This document shows, in pieces, positions 1-10,439 of a DNA stretch of 64,000 nucleotides. This DNA is from Juglans regia. Its lineage: Eukaryota > Streptophyta > Magnoliopsida > Fagales > Juglandaceae. The stretch is from assembly GCF_001411555.2 (NCBI RefSeq), contig NC_049903.1, forward strand, positions 16,845,234 through 16,909,233, in the 5' to 3' direction. A program made the translations under genes and the position numbers. The notes below the pieces were generated by a model that had not been told where the DNA came from, did no database searches, and worked only from the letters and a program-made list of their open reading frames with translations. Positions within the stretch are counted from its first letter, which is position 1, and each line of letters starts with the position of its first letter.

Positions 1-370
1 TGTAGTACTTAAAGTTGTTTTTCTGGCTAGAATTTACACTTTGAAAAGTTCATTTATTTGTATGTGTATACATATATACATATATATTATATATACACTG
101 TTATCAAAATCTAGAAATGTTGCAGTATTGACATACCTCATTCATATTTAATGATAGGATTAACAACAGTTGGGGATGACTAAATTATAGAACATCGATT
201 TAATAACTTCACTAGGTATTGATATTAAAGAAAATCAACTACAAGACAGACAGAATTCTCCCATGAAGCGAGAGGCCGGAGAGAGAGAGAGATTATATAT
301 GAACTAACATATCCTAGCTAGCATCATGAGCCATGAAATAGGACATGCAATTAATATGGTTTAACTAGCT
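1..370. other. AT-rich intergenic DNA
   Basis: No coding region was recognised. It holds a TA-rich simple-sequence stretch near 60-105 and a short GA run near 280-290, and is probably the region downstream of the minus-strand gene at 371-802. Confidence 0.6.
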
Positions 371-802
371 TCATGGGGTCGCTTTTACCTCCCCAGTTGG
401 TTGTTGTGACCCTGAATTCTTAACCCCGGCCGGAGATAAAGGAAAAAAAGGAATCGAAGACATGGTTGGAATAAATGGGAAAGTGGGTGTGAGGGGAAAT
501 TGAGGGACGAAGTTTGTGGGTAGTACAGGAAATGGAAACAAGGGAGCGAAATGAGTGACAGGATCTACAAGAAACATGGATTCCTGCATGGATGGCAGCG
601 GCGGCTGCGTGGGGCTTGAAAGTAGTACCTCCGGCATGGTTTCAATATTGGAAGGTGGTTCCGGGAAGGTACTGCTTCCAATATCTGTCGTTAATGGCTG
701 TTTCGGGTCGGACAGGCGCCGAGATGCCCAACACAGGTTAATCAAATTGCAAAGCAAAGAACCAAGAAAGAGCAGGTGAAGAAGGTTGGGTGCGGAAGCC
801 AT
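371..802 (-). CDS. Small secreted proline/phenylalanine-rich protein
   Basis: Single-exon ORF of 143 aa starting at the ATG at 802. The first ~26 residues form a clear signal peptide (hydrophobic LLHLLFLGSLLCNLINLCWA) with likely cleavage after CWA. The mature part opens with basic SRRLSD, then a low-complexity middle with several PP pairs, and residues ~85-125 are rich in short P-F-P blocks (FPFPVLP, FVPQFPLTP, FPFIP). No enzyme domain is visible. The layout (signal peptide, short basic/polar spacer, P/F-rich tail) matches the minus-strand gene at 49155-49580, so the two look like paralogues. It is probably an apoplastic or cell-wall protein, judged by composition only; function unknown. Confidence 0.7.
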   Translation of the reverse strand: MASAPNLLHLLFLGSLLCNLINLCWASRRLSDPKQPLTTDIGSSTFPEPPSNIETMPEVLLSSPTQPPLPSMQESMFLVDPVTHFAPLFPFPVLPTNFVPQFPLTPTFPFIPTMSSIPFFPLSPAGVKNSGSQQPTGEVKATP

Positions 803-1689
803 GGATGAAGTTGCCTAAGAAACAGAGAGTTTGAAGAAGAAGGGTGATGATATGGACGAGATGACTAGCGTTGATATAGTAAATGGGCTTTTATAGGGTA
901 TTTAACGAAAGAGAATGCCACTAAAGGTAGTGTAGTTTCGATCCATCTATGTTGGTTGGAGTTCAAGGTTTTCATGACAACTCTACTCTAAACCTAATCC
1001 TTGAATCATGCACATAAATCACCTTTGACTACTCTGCAGTTTGCATGCCAGTCACCAAGGGATTATCCTAGAGTTCGTGCACAATGTCTTGAAAAAGAAT
1101 AACTTATGATTTTTTTATAATTTAATAATAAATTATATTTATTGTTCTTTTTTAAAAAATGAATAAATTTTGAGATTAATATAAAAAATTATTTTTTAAA
1201 TAGTAGATTCTATGTTTTTTTCTAAAATAAATATGTATACTTTAAGATTGTATTACTCATATTTAATAGATGATAATTATGTAAATTTAAAATTATTTTT
1301 AATAAAATAATATAATTATATTAGTTAGTTCAATTAATTGAAGTATCCCATGGGTGGTCGTGTATAAGGTAAAATTAAACTTACATTCAATATTTCGCCG
1401 AAGTATTTTGATATATCTCGATTTCTCTAAAGTTCAGTGGGGATGTTTGAATTTAAAAATACTCTCAACTCATCTCATCTTATCATTACAACTATTTCAA
1501 ACTTTCAAATAAAATATAATAAATAGTTCAACTTTTTCAAATTTTAAAACAAAAATTATATTCAAATAATATTTTATTTAACTTCTTTCTCATCTCATCT
1601 CCTCTAAACTCAACTCACTATCTAAACTTCTCATAGTTTACTCAACTATTTTAATCTAATTATCACTAAAACAATTGAAGTTAACTACA
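803..1689. other. Intergenic region with a Tourist-like MITE copy
   Basis: No gene recognised. It includes the upstream region of the proline-rich gene and, at about 1441-1640, a copy of the recurrent AT-rich MITE of this window (actcatctcatctt ... aactcaactcac) that is also seen near 35.6, 48.8, 49.9 and 53.5 kb. Confidence 0.55.
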
Positions 1690-1880
1690 TAAAAAATAGA
1701 GATTTGCTAGGTACAGTTTGCACAAGGAGTCTCCGCGTACGCTACTGTTTGTCGTTTGTCCATATTAGCATAGTTGAAAGACCAAATTGACCTCCCTCCT
1801 CCCAAAATGACTTGCTAGCCTTTCACGAAGAGAACTACGGAATTCAAAATCTCGAAATCGTGCTGTCGCTATCCAGCCCG

Positions 1881-2165
1881 CGCAACCCAGATTTTCTTGT
1901 CTTCTCCACAACCGGCGTCATGTTCTTCTCCTCCACCATCGGCGTTGTGCTCAACTCCTCAACCACCATCAGTTGATAACATTGACCTAAAGCAAACGAG
2001 AAAATTGTTTTACCATTATCAACCCCGCGACCCAGTTTTTTTTTTTTTTTGTCTCCTCCACTACCGGCGTCATGCTCATGTCCTCTACCACCGGCGTCGT
2101 GCTAAACTCCTCCACCATCATCAGCCAGTAAAGTCGACCCAAGTCAAATGAGAAAAATCAAGACC
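1881..2165 (+). repeat. Two-copy ~145-bp tandem repeat in the MULE-1 leader
   Basis: Two diverged copies (about 1881-2020 and 2026-2165) share CTCCACnACCGGCGTCATG, GGCGTnGTGCT and a terminal AAnnnAnACGAG-like block. They lie between the left terminal repeat and the transposase start. The 84-aa ORF across them is low complexity and is not called as a gene. Because they lie upstream of the transposase they may be promoter or leader repeats (inference). Confidence 0.6.
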
Positions 2166-2607
2166 TCTACGCCACTCTAGATCACCTCCTCCACCACGAC
2201 GCCGCCACCAACTAGGTAGTTGCTCTGCTTTCACTCTTTTTTCCTGATTTCAGTTTCAACTTTAATAATGCCCAGATGTTTGTGCACGACACCGCTTGCT
2301 AATTATTAATTTCATAAATTTATCTTTTTTTCCTGATGATAAGTAATTATGACATTTTCTTCTGAAGAAACTAGCTAGATTCATTTGAATTTAGCATTTC
2401 AAGATCATCAGCATGAGGCCAATTGATCAGGAAAATTATACAATAATTTTGAAAAAATATATTGTAATTCTAAATTAATTAGTACTCATGATCAGACTAT
2501 GATTCTCTTAACTAGTAACAATTCATGATTAAAGAAGTGTAAAAATTTCTGATATTGAATTGGCTGAATGTTTACATAGAGGTAGGTCCATTTTGGCGGA
2601 CAAGTTG

Positions 2608-5600
2608 ATGGAGAAAGGAGAAGAAAGCACAAGACCTACTAGCAATGCTACAAGGCCTACCAACACTATTGCATTCACTCAGGTATTATTTTCCCATCCA
2701 AAAGCCATGTTATTGGTGTGATTTATAATTTGGTGATAAATCATTATTCGATATTATTTCAGGAAATACCAAGACCATTTTATCTAGATTGGTTAGCATA
2801 TAGTTATATGCATGGTTACCCTGGGATGATGCCACCAACATTTTTTCTACCGTTTGCTCCTTGTCCAAATGCCGACCCTTATCCATGGAGATACGAGGTG
2901 ATAAAATTTATGATTAAGAAGTTTCTATGTCTAGACCCACTTTGTGAAGGCTACATAAATTATGATTCTTTATTGTAAATTGTAGCAGTCAATGGGAGTA
3001 CCGTTTAGACCACCAATTCCCTATCCTTATGCTCTTCCAATTCTCTATTCGGGATGTTCAAGTAATCCTAAGGACATGATAGAACCCACCTCGTCTACTA
3101 GGCGATCGTTGTTTTCTTCTGAAAGCAATACTTATTAGGATAACTCAAATGTGGGAGACAAGTTTATTGAACAACAGCAGGTATACCACAAATTTTTGTG
3201 TTCATGTGCATATTAAATAACCAAAGTTTATATATTGAAGTTGGGTTTATACCTTCCTTGCCCTGATATGCGTTATGGTATAATGCAGGAGGCTGATAAT
3301 TCACTGGTTGAGAAAGTATCATCGATGGTTGAGGAAGTACCATCGAGCAGCCATTGAAATGATGATGATGGTGTTATAGAGCCAAGGCCGAGGATGTCAT
3401 TTGAAACTGAGCATGAGCTTTTGGACTTCTATAAGCAATATGGAAAACAGACTGGGTTTAGCGTAATGACTGAAACAAGTAAAAGGGAAGATGATGAGAG
3501 TGTTAGATATTTAACACTTGGTTGTGCTCGTGGTGGTAAGGCAAGGAACCGTATTTCGAATGTTTCTAAACCACGTTCGACAACGAAGACAGATTGTAAG
3601 GCTAAGCTTAATGCAATTTTGCTTGATGAGGTGTTACATATAATTACCGTTGAGAATGCACACAACCATGAGTTAAGTCCAAGAAAGGCAAGGTTCTTTA
3701 GATGTAATCAAGCTATTGACACTTCCTTAAAAAGGCAACTAGATATCAACGACAAGGCATGCATAAATATGGCTAAAAGTTTCAACTCATTGGTTGTCGA
3801 GGCAGGTAGATATGATAATCTTCCATTTGTTGAGAATTATGCGCGAAATTATATTGACAAGACCCGACACCTTAGGCTTGGTAAAGGAGGTGCTGATGCA
3901 CTTCGTGGGTATTTTGAGAGAATGCCGTATAAGACTGATGGGTTCTATTCCTTGATGGATTTAGACAACGATGGAAGATTAAAGAATTTTTTTTTAGGCC
4001 GATGCACGTAGCAGAGCAGCATATGAGTATTTTGGGAATGCTGTGACATTTGATACAACATACCTAACAAATAGATATGTCATGCTATTCACCACTTTCG
4101 TAAGTGTTAACCATCATGGACAATCAATACTTTTTTGAGAATGTTTGATTTCAAGCGAAGATACTGATACATTTGTTTGGTTATTTGATACTTGGTTGAA
4201 ATGTATGGATGAGAGAGCTCCAAATGCTATCATCACTGAGCAAGACAGGGCCATGAAAAATGTCATAGCAATAGTCTTCCCGAAGACCCGACACAGGTAT
4301 TGTTTATGGCACATTATGCAAAAAATACTGGAGAAGAGTTGGGTTCCCATTCTAAATGTAATGATGGTTTGAAAGTGCATTGCACAAATGTGTTTATAAT
4401 TGCAAAACTTCTAAAGAGTTAGAGAAGTCTTGGGAGGTGTTGTTTGATACGTATAATTTGCAAGAGAATGCATGGCTTCAAAGTCTATATGGTGAGAAAA
4501 TGCATTGGGTTCTTGTATATCTAAAATATAAATTCTGGGTTGGAATAAGCATAACTTAAAGGAGTGAGAGCATGAATGCATTTTTTGTTGGTTTTGTGTA
4601 TTCGGGAATCACGTTAAAAGAGTTTGTTGATTAGTTTGACAATGCACTGAGGAAAAGAGGAGAGAATGAGATGGCAGCAGAATTTCACTCATTCATCTGC
4701 ACAATTCCATGTATAACTCATTTACCCTTGGAGAAGCAATTTCAAGAATTGTATACAAATTCTAAATTTAAGGAGGTACAATCCGAAATAATGAGGATTA
4801 TCTATGCTCATTGTATTCTCATCAAGACGGAAGGGGTAATTTCAACATATCAAGTTAATTATCAGTTGTAAGTTGAAGGGTCCATTAAAAGAGTTACATA
4901 CCAAGCATACTTTAATGAAGATGAGTGTGAGGTGAAATGCATGTGTGGACCATTTCAGATGACAGACATTTTATGTAAGCATATTCTTGCTATTTTCTCA
5001 ATAAAGGATGCTCGATTGGTGCCTTCAAAGTACATTATGGACAGGTGGCAGAATGATATTAAGCGTATGTATGCTCTCATTCGAAGTAGTTATGATAATT
5101 TGAGTAGTAAACCAGCTGTTGAAAGGTATGCTAATTTGATTAAGTTATGCTACGAAGTCGCCACAAATGCAGTTAAAAGCGATCATGATTTAATAGATAT
5201 GACACACAAGTTGTTGGCTTTGAATTTGAGTTATACAAAAACCAAGGCGGAACCTGTATTTGTGAATACTAGTATCGAGGTCAATGATGTTGAAATAGGA
5301 AGTTCAAAAAAAGTGTTCAGTCCTGCTAGCATTGTTAGAGGTAAAGAAAGGCCTCCATCGAAGATGATGGCACCTAGAATCGAGAAGATTATGAGGAAGC
5401 CACAAACTAAACGTAAATAGTTCGAAACCAGTGCCAAGAGAAAGAGGAAAAATGTATTTAATTTGTTTGTCATACTTATGCAAAGTTATATGTTGAAATC
5501 TATTTAATTTAATTATGTATGGTTCAAATGTAGGCAAGCCAACTTCCGGATGAGGTCTTGAGTGGCACTCCAACAACAGATGGCATTGTAGCAACATCGA

Positions 5601-5888
5601 ATGAGGTCTTGAGTTGCGCTCCAACAACAGATGGCGTCGTAGCAATACCAGATGAGATCTTGAACACAAGTGGAATTGCAGAAGCAACAAATGAGGTCTT
5701 GAACATAATCTTCATTGTAGCAGCAACAACAGATGTGGTCTTACTTCCTGTCACACAACAAAATGTCCTTACACAGGTATGCAATAGTTCATGTATATAA
5801 ATTTGTTTACTAAAGTATGACAATTTTTAAGTGATTTTTAAGTCTATTTTATTTCACCCAGTTACAGGTGGATCTTCAACCTGGTTAG
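2608..5888 (+). pseudogene. FAR1/FRS-type MULE transposase, decayed
   Basis: Exons can be followed: 2608-2682, 2763-2897, 2986-3180, then one starting at 3289, with C-terminal exons near 5535-5777 and 5868-5888; the junctions are GT-AG. The FAR1 DNA-binding region starts at ~3394 (FETEHELLDFYKQYGKQTGF ... NAHNHELSP). The MULE transposase core follows (VTFDTTYLTN, then IITEQDRAM and YCLWHIMQK), then a SWIM zinc finger with all ligands (KCMCGPFQMTDILCKHIL, ~4938-4991). Damage: in-frame stops at 3136-3138 and 3355-3357, a frameshift in the T-run near 3987, and further stops near 4136, 4370, 4558, 4634, 4869 and 5418. A catalytic-type aspartate motif reads TEQD instead of TDQD. The C-terminus (5535-5777) has imperfect ~20-aa repeats (NEVLS..PTTDG). 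It is the transposase of MULE-1, clearly non-functional. Confidence 0.85.
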
Positions 5889-6474
5889 TTTTAGTCGATG
5901 TATTGGAAGTTGGCAGCATGTTTATGCTTGGCTTTGGAGCCTAGTTGTTTTTTGTCGCTGTTGGCATTTGTGGAACTAGTTGCTTATGGCATTGTTCATT
6001 TGGAATGTAGTTGTTGCTGGTCGTTGTTGGCATTTTTTTGGTTGGCCTTTGTGGTCGTTGTTTGTATTTGTAGTCATTGTTTGTATTTGGCATTTTTGTG
6101 ATCGCCATTTATGGTCGTTGTTTGCATTTACATTTTTTTTTTATCCAGAATGCAAATTTATTTATTTTTAAAACAACCCGGGCTTGCTTGAAGCCTGGTT
6201 CTTAAAATTAATCTGGTTATTAGGTGGCTGGAAGTGTTCGATATATATTTTAGTTGCCACATATTACAAATTTCAACTTACTATTACAACAACAAATTTG
6301 TTGGAAAATACGTTATATTGAAGGGATCATAAGTCTGGTACAGATGGAAACATAAACTACATAGTACAACTTCGACAAGACTGCATATTAATGTAGAAGG
6401 TTTACAAGTCACTAGTTTGGCTACACTAGAACACTAACAAACTTAACAAGATACAAAAAGTTCTTAACACAAAC
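5889..6474 (+). repeat. Degenerate GT-rich repeats downstream of the transposase
   Basis: From about 5900 to 6135 the sequence repeats variants of 'ttggcatttgtgg', 'gtcgttgtttgtatttg' and similar units; the ORFs here are products of this repetition. It occupies the 3' flank of the transposase, between it and the end of the convergent GRF-type gene. Nothing else was recognised up to 6474. Confidence 0.5.
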
Positions 6475-6758
6475 TTAATCTTCCATTGATCTTGACAGTA
6501 GCAAACAATATGAGATTAGAATTGAAAATCTCCAGTACATGCAAAGTAGCATGCGTGCATGACTAATATCTTTAACTTGACTTTGAATCTCTTCCCTTGA
6601 ATGTTAGAGTTCATTCTCTCTTCTTTGGACTTCAACCTCTCTCTTTTCGACTTCTTCTCCTCTTTGCCGGAGTTCTCTTTTACGAAATGGATTTTCATTT
6701 CGTTCTTCAAAATTTGCCTATATAAAGTAGTTGCAATATGGTTTTCCATACAACAAAC

Positions 6759-7525
6759 TAGGGCTGTACAGAAACCGACAGCATCGGCCACCACTGACGC
6801 GAACCGACCTGCCGCGTCAGGAACCGGCCGGAACCGGTGGAGAACCGGTCGGCGTGCGGTGGAAATTTCAAGAAACCGACGTTCAGCGGTTCGGTCTCGG
6901 TTTGAAGCTGGATCGAACCGCTGAACCGACCGATATAATAAAATCTTTTTTTTTTTAATATACCTTTATCAAAACGGCGCCGTTCCACTTAAGTTTAAGT
7001 TGAACGGTGCTGTTTTAGTTAATAAGTACTACAACAGATACTAGAAACGATGCCGTTTGGCATTAAACCAAACGTCGTCGTTTTATTAAGGACGTAAAAA
7101 AAAAATAATAAGTCTGAAACGACGTCGTTCCACTTAAACTTAAGTGGAACGGCGTCGTTTCGTTAAGAGTATTCTTCTTCCCCGATCGTCTTCTTCCCGA
7201 ACTCTCCTCTGTAACTCTCTCTTTCTTTCTATCTCTCCTCTATAACTCTCTCTATCTCTCTCTCTATCTCTCCTCTGTAACTCTCTCTCCTTTGTAACTC
7301 TCTCTCTCTCTCCTATGCATCTCTTCCTCTCTCAATATCTCTCATAATTATCTTAGTAGAATCACCAAAGAACCGACGCTGACCGAGAACCAGCAGAGAA
7401 CCGCCTCGATTGATGTTCTCCTCGCCATCGACCGGTTACGGTCGGCTCCTCACCCATTTTTCCAAACGTCGGTCGGCGTCAGTTTTGCCTAAAAATCGTG
7501 CCAACGACGTCGGTTTTCACCCCTA
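6759..7525. mobile_element. Non-autonomous hAT element nested in MULE-1
   Basis: A 767-bp insertion flanked by a perfect 8-bp duplication CAACAAAC (6751-6758 and 7526-7533), the hAT target size. The ends are TAGGGCTGTACAGAAACCGAC and, from the other side, TAGGGGTGAAAACCGAC. Subterminal DNA is full of ACCGAC/GTCGG motifs, as in hAT elements. There is no transposase. The centre contains three palindromic ACGACGTCGT-type units and a CT-rich tract (about 7190-7330). Confidence 0.85.
6971..7161. repeat. Three palindromic ACG(A/G)CGTCGTTT units
   Basis: Imperfect inverted repeats at 6971-7016, ~7045-7084 and 7116-7161. Each has arms of the type AAACGRCGYCGTTCCACTTAA. The 7116-7161 unit (46 nt) differs between arms at only two positions. 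They precede a pyrimidine-rich tract inside the hAT element. Confidence 0.7.
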
Positions 7526-8607
7526 CAACAAACAACTTGTAAAAATCAATGTAGAAAATTAAAAGATTACTTCAACAGCGTAGGAGATTAAGTGATGACC
7601 TCCTTATTGTACTTTGGAGAAGTAAAAGAAGGTCTTCTTGGATTTCTTGAGGTGTTCGAGACTTTGAGACTTGTAATCAATCCACATAAATATATTGGAG
7701 TATTTTTCAAATAACAATCACCTAAAGAAGATGATGACTGAGTTTGCAATGAAGACATTGCACTTTATTAAGCACAAACACCCTTGAAGCAAGTAAAATA
7801 TCAGTATACTGGTAAACACCCTTGAAACAAATAATATGATGAATGAGTTGAAGACTTCCATGATTACTTGCTTGTAATTAGAAGGTACCATATATAGAAT
7901 ATCGAGTTTCATAAATCTATTTTAGCTACTTTGCAGTTTGTCGGAAGTAATCAACTTTAGAAGTTCTTGGACCTTCTAACAGAATGTCTCTTGGTATTTG
8001 CTAAAAAAAAAAGAGTAATGCATCTCTGCACATGAATGCATCTCTGTTGGGTGGTTTGGATGGGTGTTTGATCTATAAGATGCATGCATCAAATGTGGCT
8101 GGTAAGGGTTAGGGTGGATGGTGTGCCAAGAATGCTCAAGCGTGGGCAGCCAGTAGCAGAATTAAAGAATAAAATTTCCAAGTTAATGTGTTACACAACA
8201 GTTCCAAGTTTCAATACCAAAAGCAAAAGCAATGTCAAATACCAAAAGCACGTGATCACCAAAAGCAACTCTGAATGTGACAATACCAAAAATAGAAGCC
8301 ACCAATGTTATGGCATCATAATTACCTAGCAAAATGTAATGTCAAATACTATAGGCAAATATGTTCACAAGAGTGGTGGCAAAAAGTGCATGGTCAGAGC
8401 ATCTTGAGGTCCCTATAGACCCCATTAGTGTCTAGATATTGGATAGTCGCCTTTATATAATAAGGTAGAGTGCAGGAAATTAAAACTTAAAATGTAAAAT
8501 ATGATCTAGTTTTATATGCATTGGCTGATTAGGAAGCTAGGTGCAAACCATGTGCCGAAATCATCTTGCTTAAAGTAATCTCAGCCACGCGTATAATCTC
8601 AGCCCCG

Positions 8608-8715
8608 CATGAAATATGTCCCTCTCACACATTTTCTCAAACAATTGGACTGCAGCTTCGACCGCACCACATTTCCAAGACAATTCCAAAAGTGAATTTC
8701 CAACAAAAATGTGTA
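8608..8715 (-). pseudogene. PPR-protein coding fragment inside MULE-1
   Basis: The minus strand reads VGNSLLELSWKCGAVEAA followed by VQLFEKMCERDI. This is the diagnostic pattern of plant PLS-class pentatricopeptide repeats (NSL...Y.KCG....A..LF..M..RD). Only about one repeat is present, without start or continuation. It is most simply explained as host sequence captured by the element. Confidence 0.55.
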
Positions 8716-8989
8716 TGAAGATGTAAAGAATACCAAATGCCTTAATTTCCAACAAAAATAGAAAGCATATCAAATGCCTTAATTAAAGATGTAAAGAATC
8801 ATAAAGCATACCAAATTCCATAACAGAGAAAAAAATGAAGATGTATGAACCAAGGGTTTTAATAAATCAACATTACCATAACACAGAGGAAACATTGCCA
8901 TAAAAAAAATTGCCATAACAGAAATGTCATAAAATCAACCTCTCTCACGAGCGGAGTGGAATTAGGGCTCAGACGGAGTGAAGTTAGGG

Positions 8990-9095
8990 CTAGGCTCAGA
9001 TGAAATTACTCTCTTGCTGCGGAAGCAGCACTTCCACCACCTTGTACAACGACGTCCTCGTTTGTTTTAGACGGAGTAAGGAATTTCATCTTCTG
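8990..9095 (-). other. Possible captured first exon near the right end of MULE-1
   Basis: On the minus strand an ATG at about 9090 opens a short frame (MKFLTPSKTNEDVVVQGGG then SAASAARE) that ends at a TAA or at a GTAATT donor. It lies just inside the right terminal repeat, like the first exon of the GRF gene in MULE-2. Its identity is unknown; it could be a captured leader or the lost first exon of the MULE-1 GRF gene. Confidence 0.25.
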
Positions 9096-9260
9096 GGCAA
9101 AGCTTCGGTTTGCAATCTCTCATGAAGAGAAGAGCCAAAGCACATCTCGGAAGGGGGAGAGCCAGAGCCATCTATTGTGAAAAGCCAAATCAAACAAGAT
9201 GATGTCGTGCGCGCCCAGACCTCTAATATGGGACTGCGTAAAGAATTTCTCTAAAAAATA

Positions 9261-9894
9261 AATAGATGTCACATGCTAGAGAGAAATGAGTATTTCTATT
9301 CATCATCTTTATACTACACACCACACTTAATTTTTTTTAATTTGTTTTTGTTTTATTCTTGCTAAACTAAAAGAATTCTTCTACTCATCATCCATACACC
9401 ACAAATTTGGAAAGAGAAAAAATAAAAAAAATAAAAAAATCATGTCTAATGTAGGGATGATGAGTAGAATTTTTCGAGAGAAATGTGGATAGTAAGCATA
9501 ATCAAATATATGTGTGCATCCCACACGATTAATTCTAGAGCCTAAAGTAGGAGAGTAAGACATATATGAAGTGAGCTCCTTAATATTTATTGAGCTAATG
9601 ATGCCCAAATAACTTATTTGGATAACTACAAATACTATAAGATTTACTTTCTTTTTTTGAGAGCTATAAGACCCGCTTTTACTACAAGAAAAACTATTAT
9701 TTGTGGCGAATTATTTGTAATAAAAATGATTATTTGATATGAAAATGAATTCATTTTGCTAAAAAATTTATCATTTTTCAGATAACTAGCTACATGTAAG
9801 CATTTCTCTTGTAACATTACGTACCTTTCTCACTTTCTCCCATTTTAAGTTTTAGAGTTTGATTAAAAAAAAAAAGGTATAGCAAATCTCTATC
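9261..9894. other. Intergenic DNA with a CACTA-like end
   Basis: No gene recognised. At about 9680-9694 the sequence reads TACTACAAGAAAAAC, close to the CACTACAAGAAAAA end typical of plant CACTA elements; no partner end was found. Confidence 0.4.
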
Positions 9895-10355
9895 TGTAAG
9901 CACTATCCCACTAGCAATCAAGAATTCACAAAATTTAAATAAATCAAATAAAGATGATGAATTGGAAATTATACTGTCATACGATTATGGATTGATTCGA
10001 GGTAGTCCAGCCTTCTTTGGTTCAAAGTTATACAATAAATTTTTCATGAAAATTCCTTTATCTTTTCCAGCATTTATATTTTTGTGAACAAAACAATTCC
10101 CTCCAATTCAAATAAAGATCAATCTAATGAGAAAGCAAATAACAGAAATTAAATAGAATCCTGCAGTTATCAGACCACGTAGGTGCATTTCGGCATAACA
10201 AACTGAGGCTTCTAGAATAAACTTCCAAAACGACTATGCTTCAAATTCCCAGTAATGGCCACTTATTCCTCTGCCTGTCTTCAAATAGTGCGTCATGGGT
10301 TAAGTAGCCCCAGTCTCCCCACCAAACGACATCATCTTCAGACAGGAACATAACA
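9895..10355 (-). repeat. 3' LTR of the Gypsy element
   Basis: 461 bp, starts TGTAAGCACT and ends GGAACATAACA as written on the + strand. It closely matches 14708-15184. Confidence 0.85.
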
Positions 10356-10439
10356 ACCCCCTCCCCTTAAAGAACCTTGCCCCCAAGGTGTGGGTAAAAC
10401 TATTTCAACTTCCAAAGCGTTTCCCAAGTGTTATCGTCT

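Larger units (their letters stand above)
6475..7720 (-). pseudogene. Decayed GRF-type zinc-finger / coiled-coil / TM gene of MULE-1
   Basis: On the minus strand about 7720-7588 reads a degraded GRF finger: YLCGL, SLKVSNTSRNPRRPSF, TSPKYNKE. This follows the family pattern CxCGL ... S.T..NP.RPF..CP.Y, but the first Cys is Tyr and the later Cys is Ser, and the frame breaks before the last part. A donor-like GAA/gtaatc at 7571-7565 and an acceptor TATATAG/GC at 6718 frame an intron into which a hAT element has inserted. The last exon, 6717-6475, is 81 codons with one internal TAA. It encodes a charged helix (EEVEKREVEVQRRE) and then a hydrophobic tail (MLLCMYWRFSILISYCLLL). The first exon was not found. 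The layout matches the intact gene at 58807-60183, in the same position and orientation relative to the transposase. Confidence 0.6.
1699..9251 (+). mobile_element. MULE-1: Mutator-like element with FAR1-type transposase and GRF-type gene
   Basis: A 7553-bp element flanked by a perfect 9-bp target duplication, TAAAAAATA at 1690-1698 and 9252-9260; 9 bp is the usual length for Mutator-like elements. The left end reads GAGATTTGCTAGGTACAGT, and the right end reads GAGAAATTCTTTACGCAGT on the other strand. These are diverged terminal inverted repeats that share GAGA at the tip and a CAGT core in register. Inside are a decayed FAR1/FRS-type transposase gene (+), a decayed GRF zinc-finger gene (-), a nested hAT element, a PPR-like coding fragment and a possible captured leader near the right end. 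The element is no longer autonomous. Confidence 0.85.

Noticed and set aside
555..779. 74-aa plus-strand ORF
   Set aside because: Antisense shadow of the signal-peptide gene at 371-802; no domain.
1897..2151. 84-aa ORF
   Set aside because: Low-complexity product of a tandem repeat in the MULE-1 leader.
6601..6988. Overlapping ORFs at the hAT left end
   Set aside because: Created by hAT subterminal repeats and the antisense of the GRF-gene exon.
7190..7330. CT-rich tract as a gene leader
   Set aside because: Lies within a non-coding hAT element with no ORF following.
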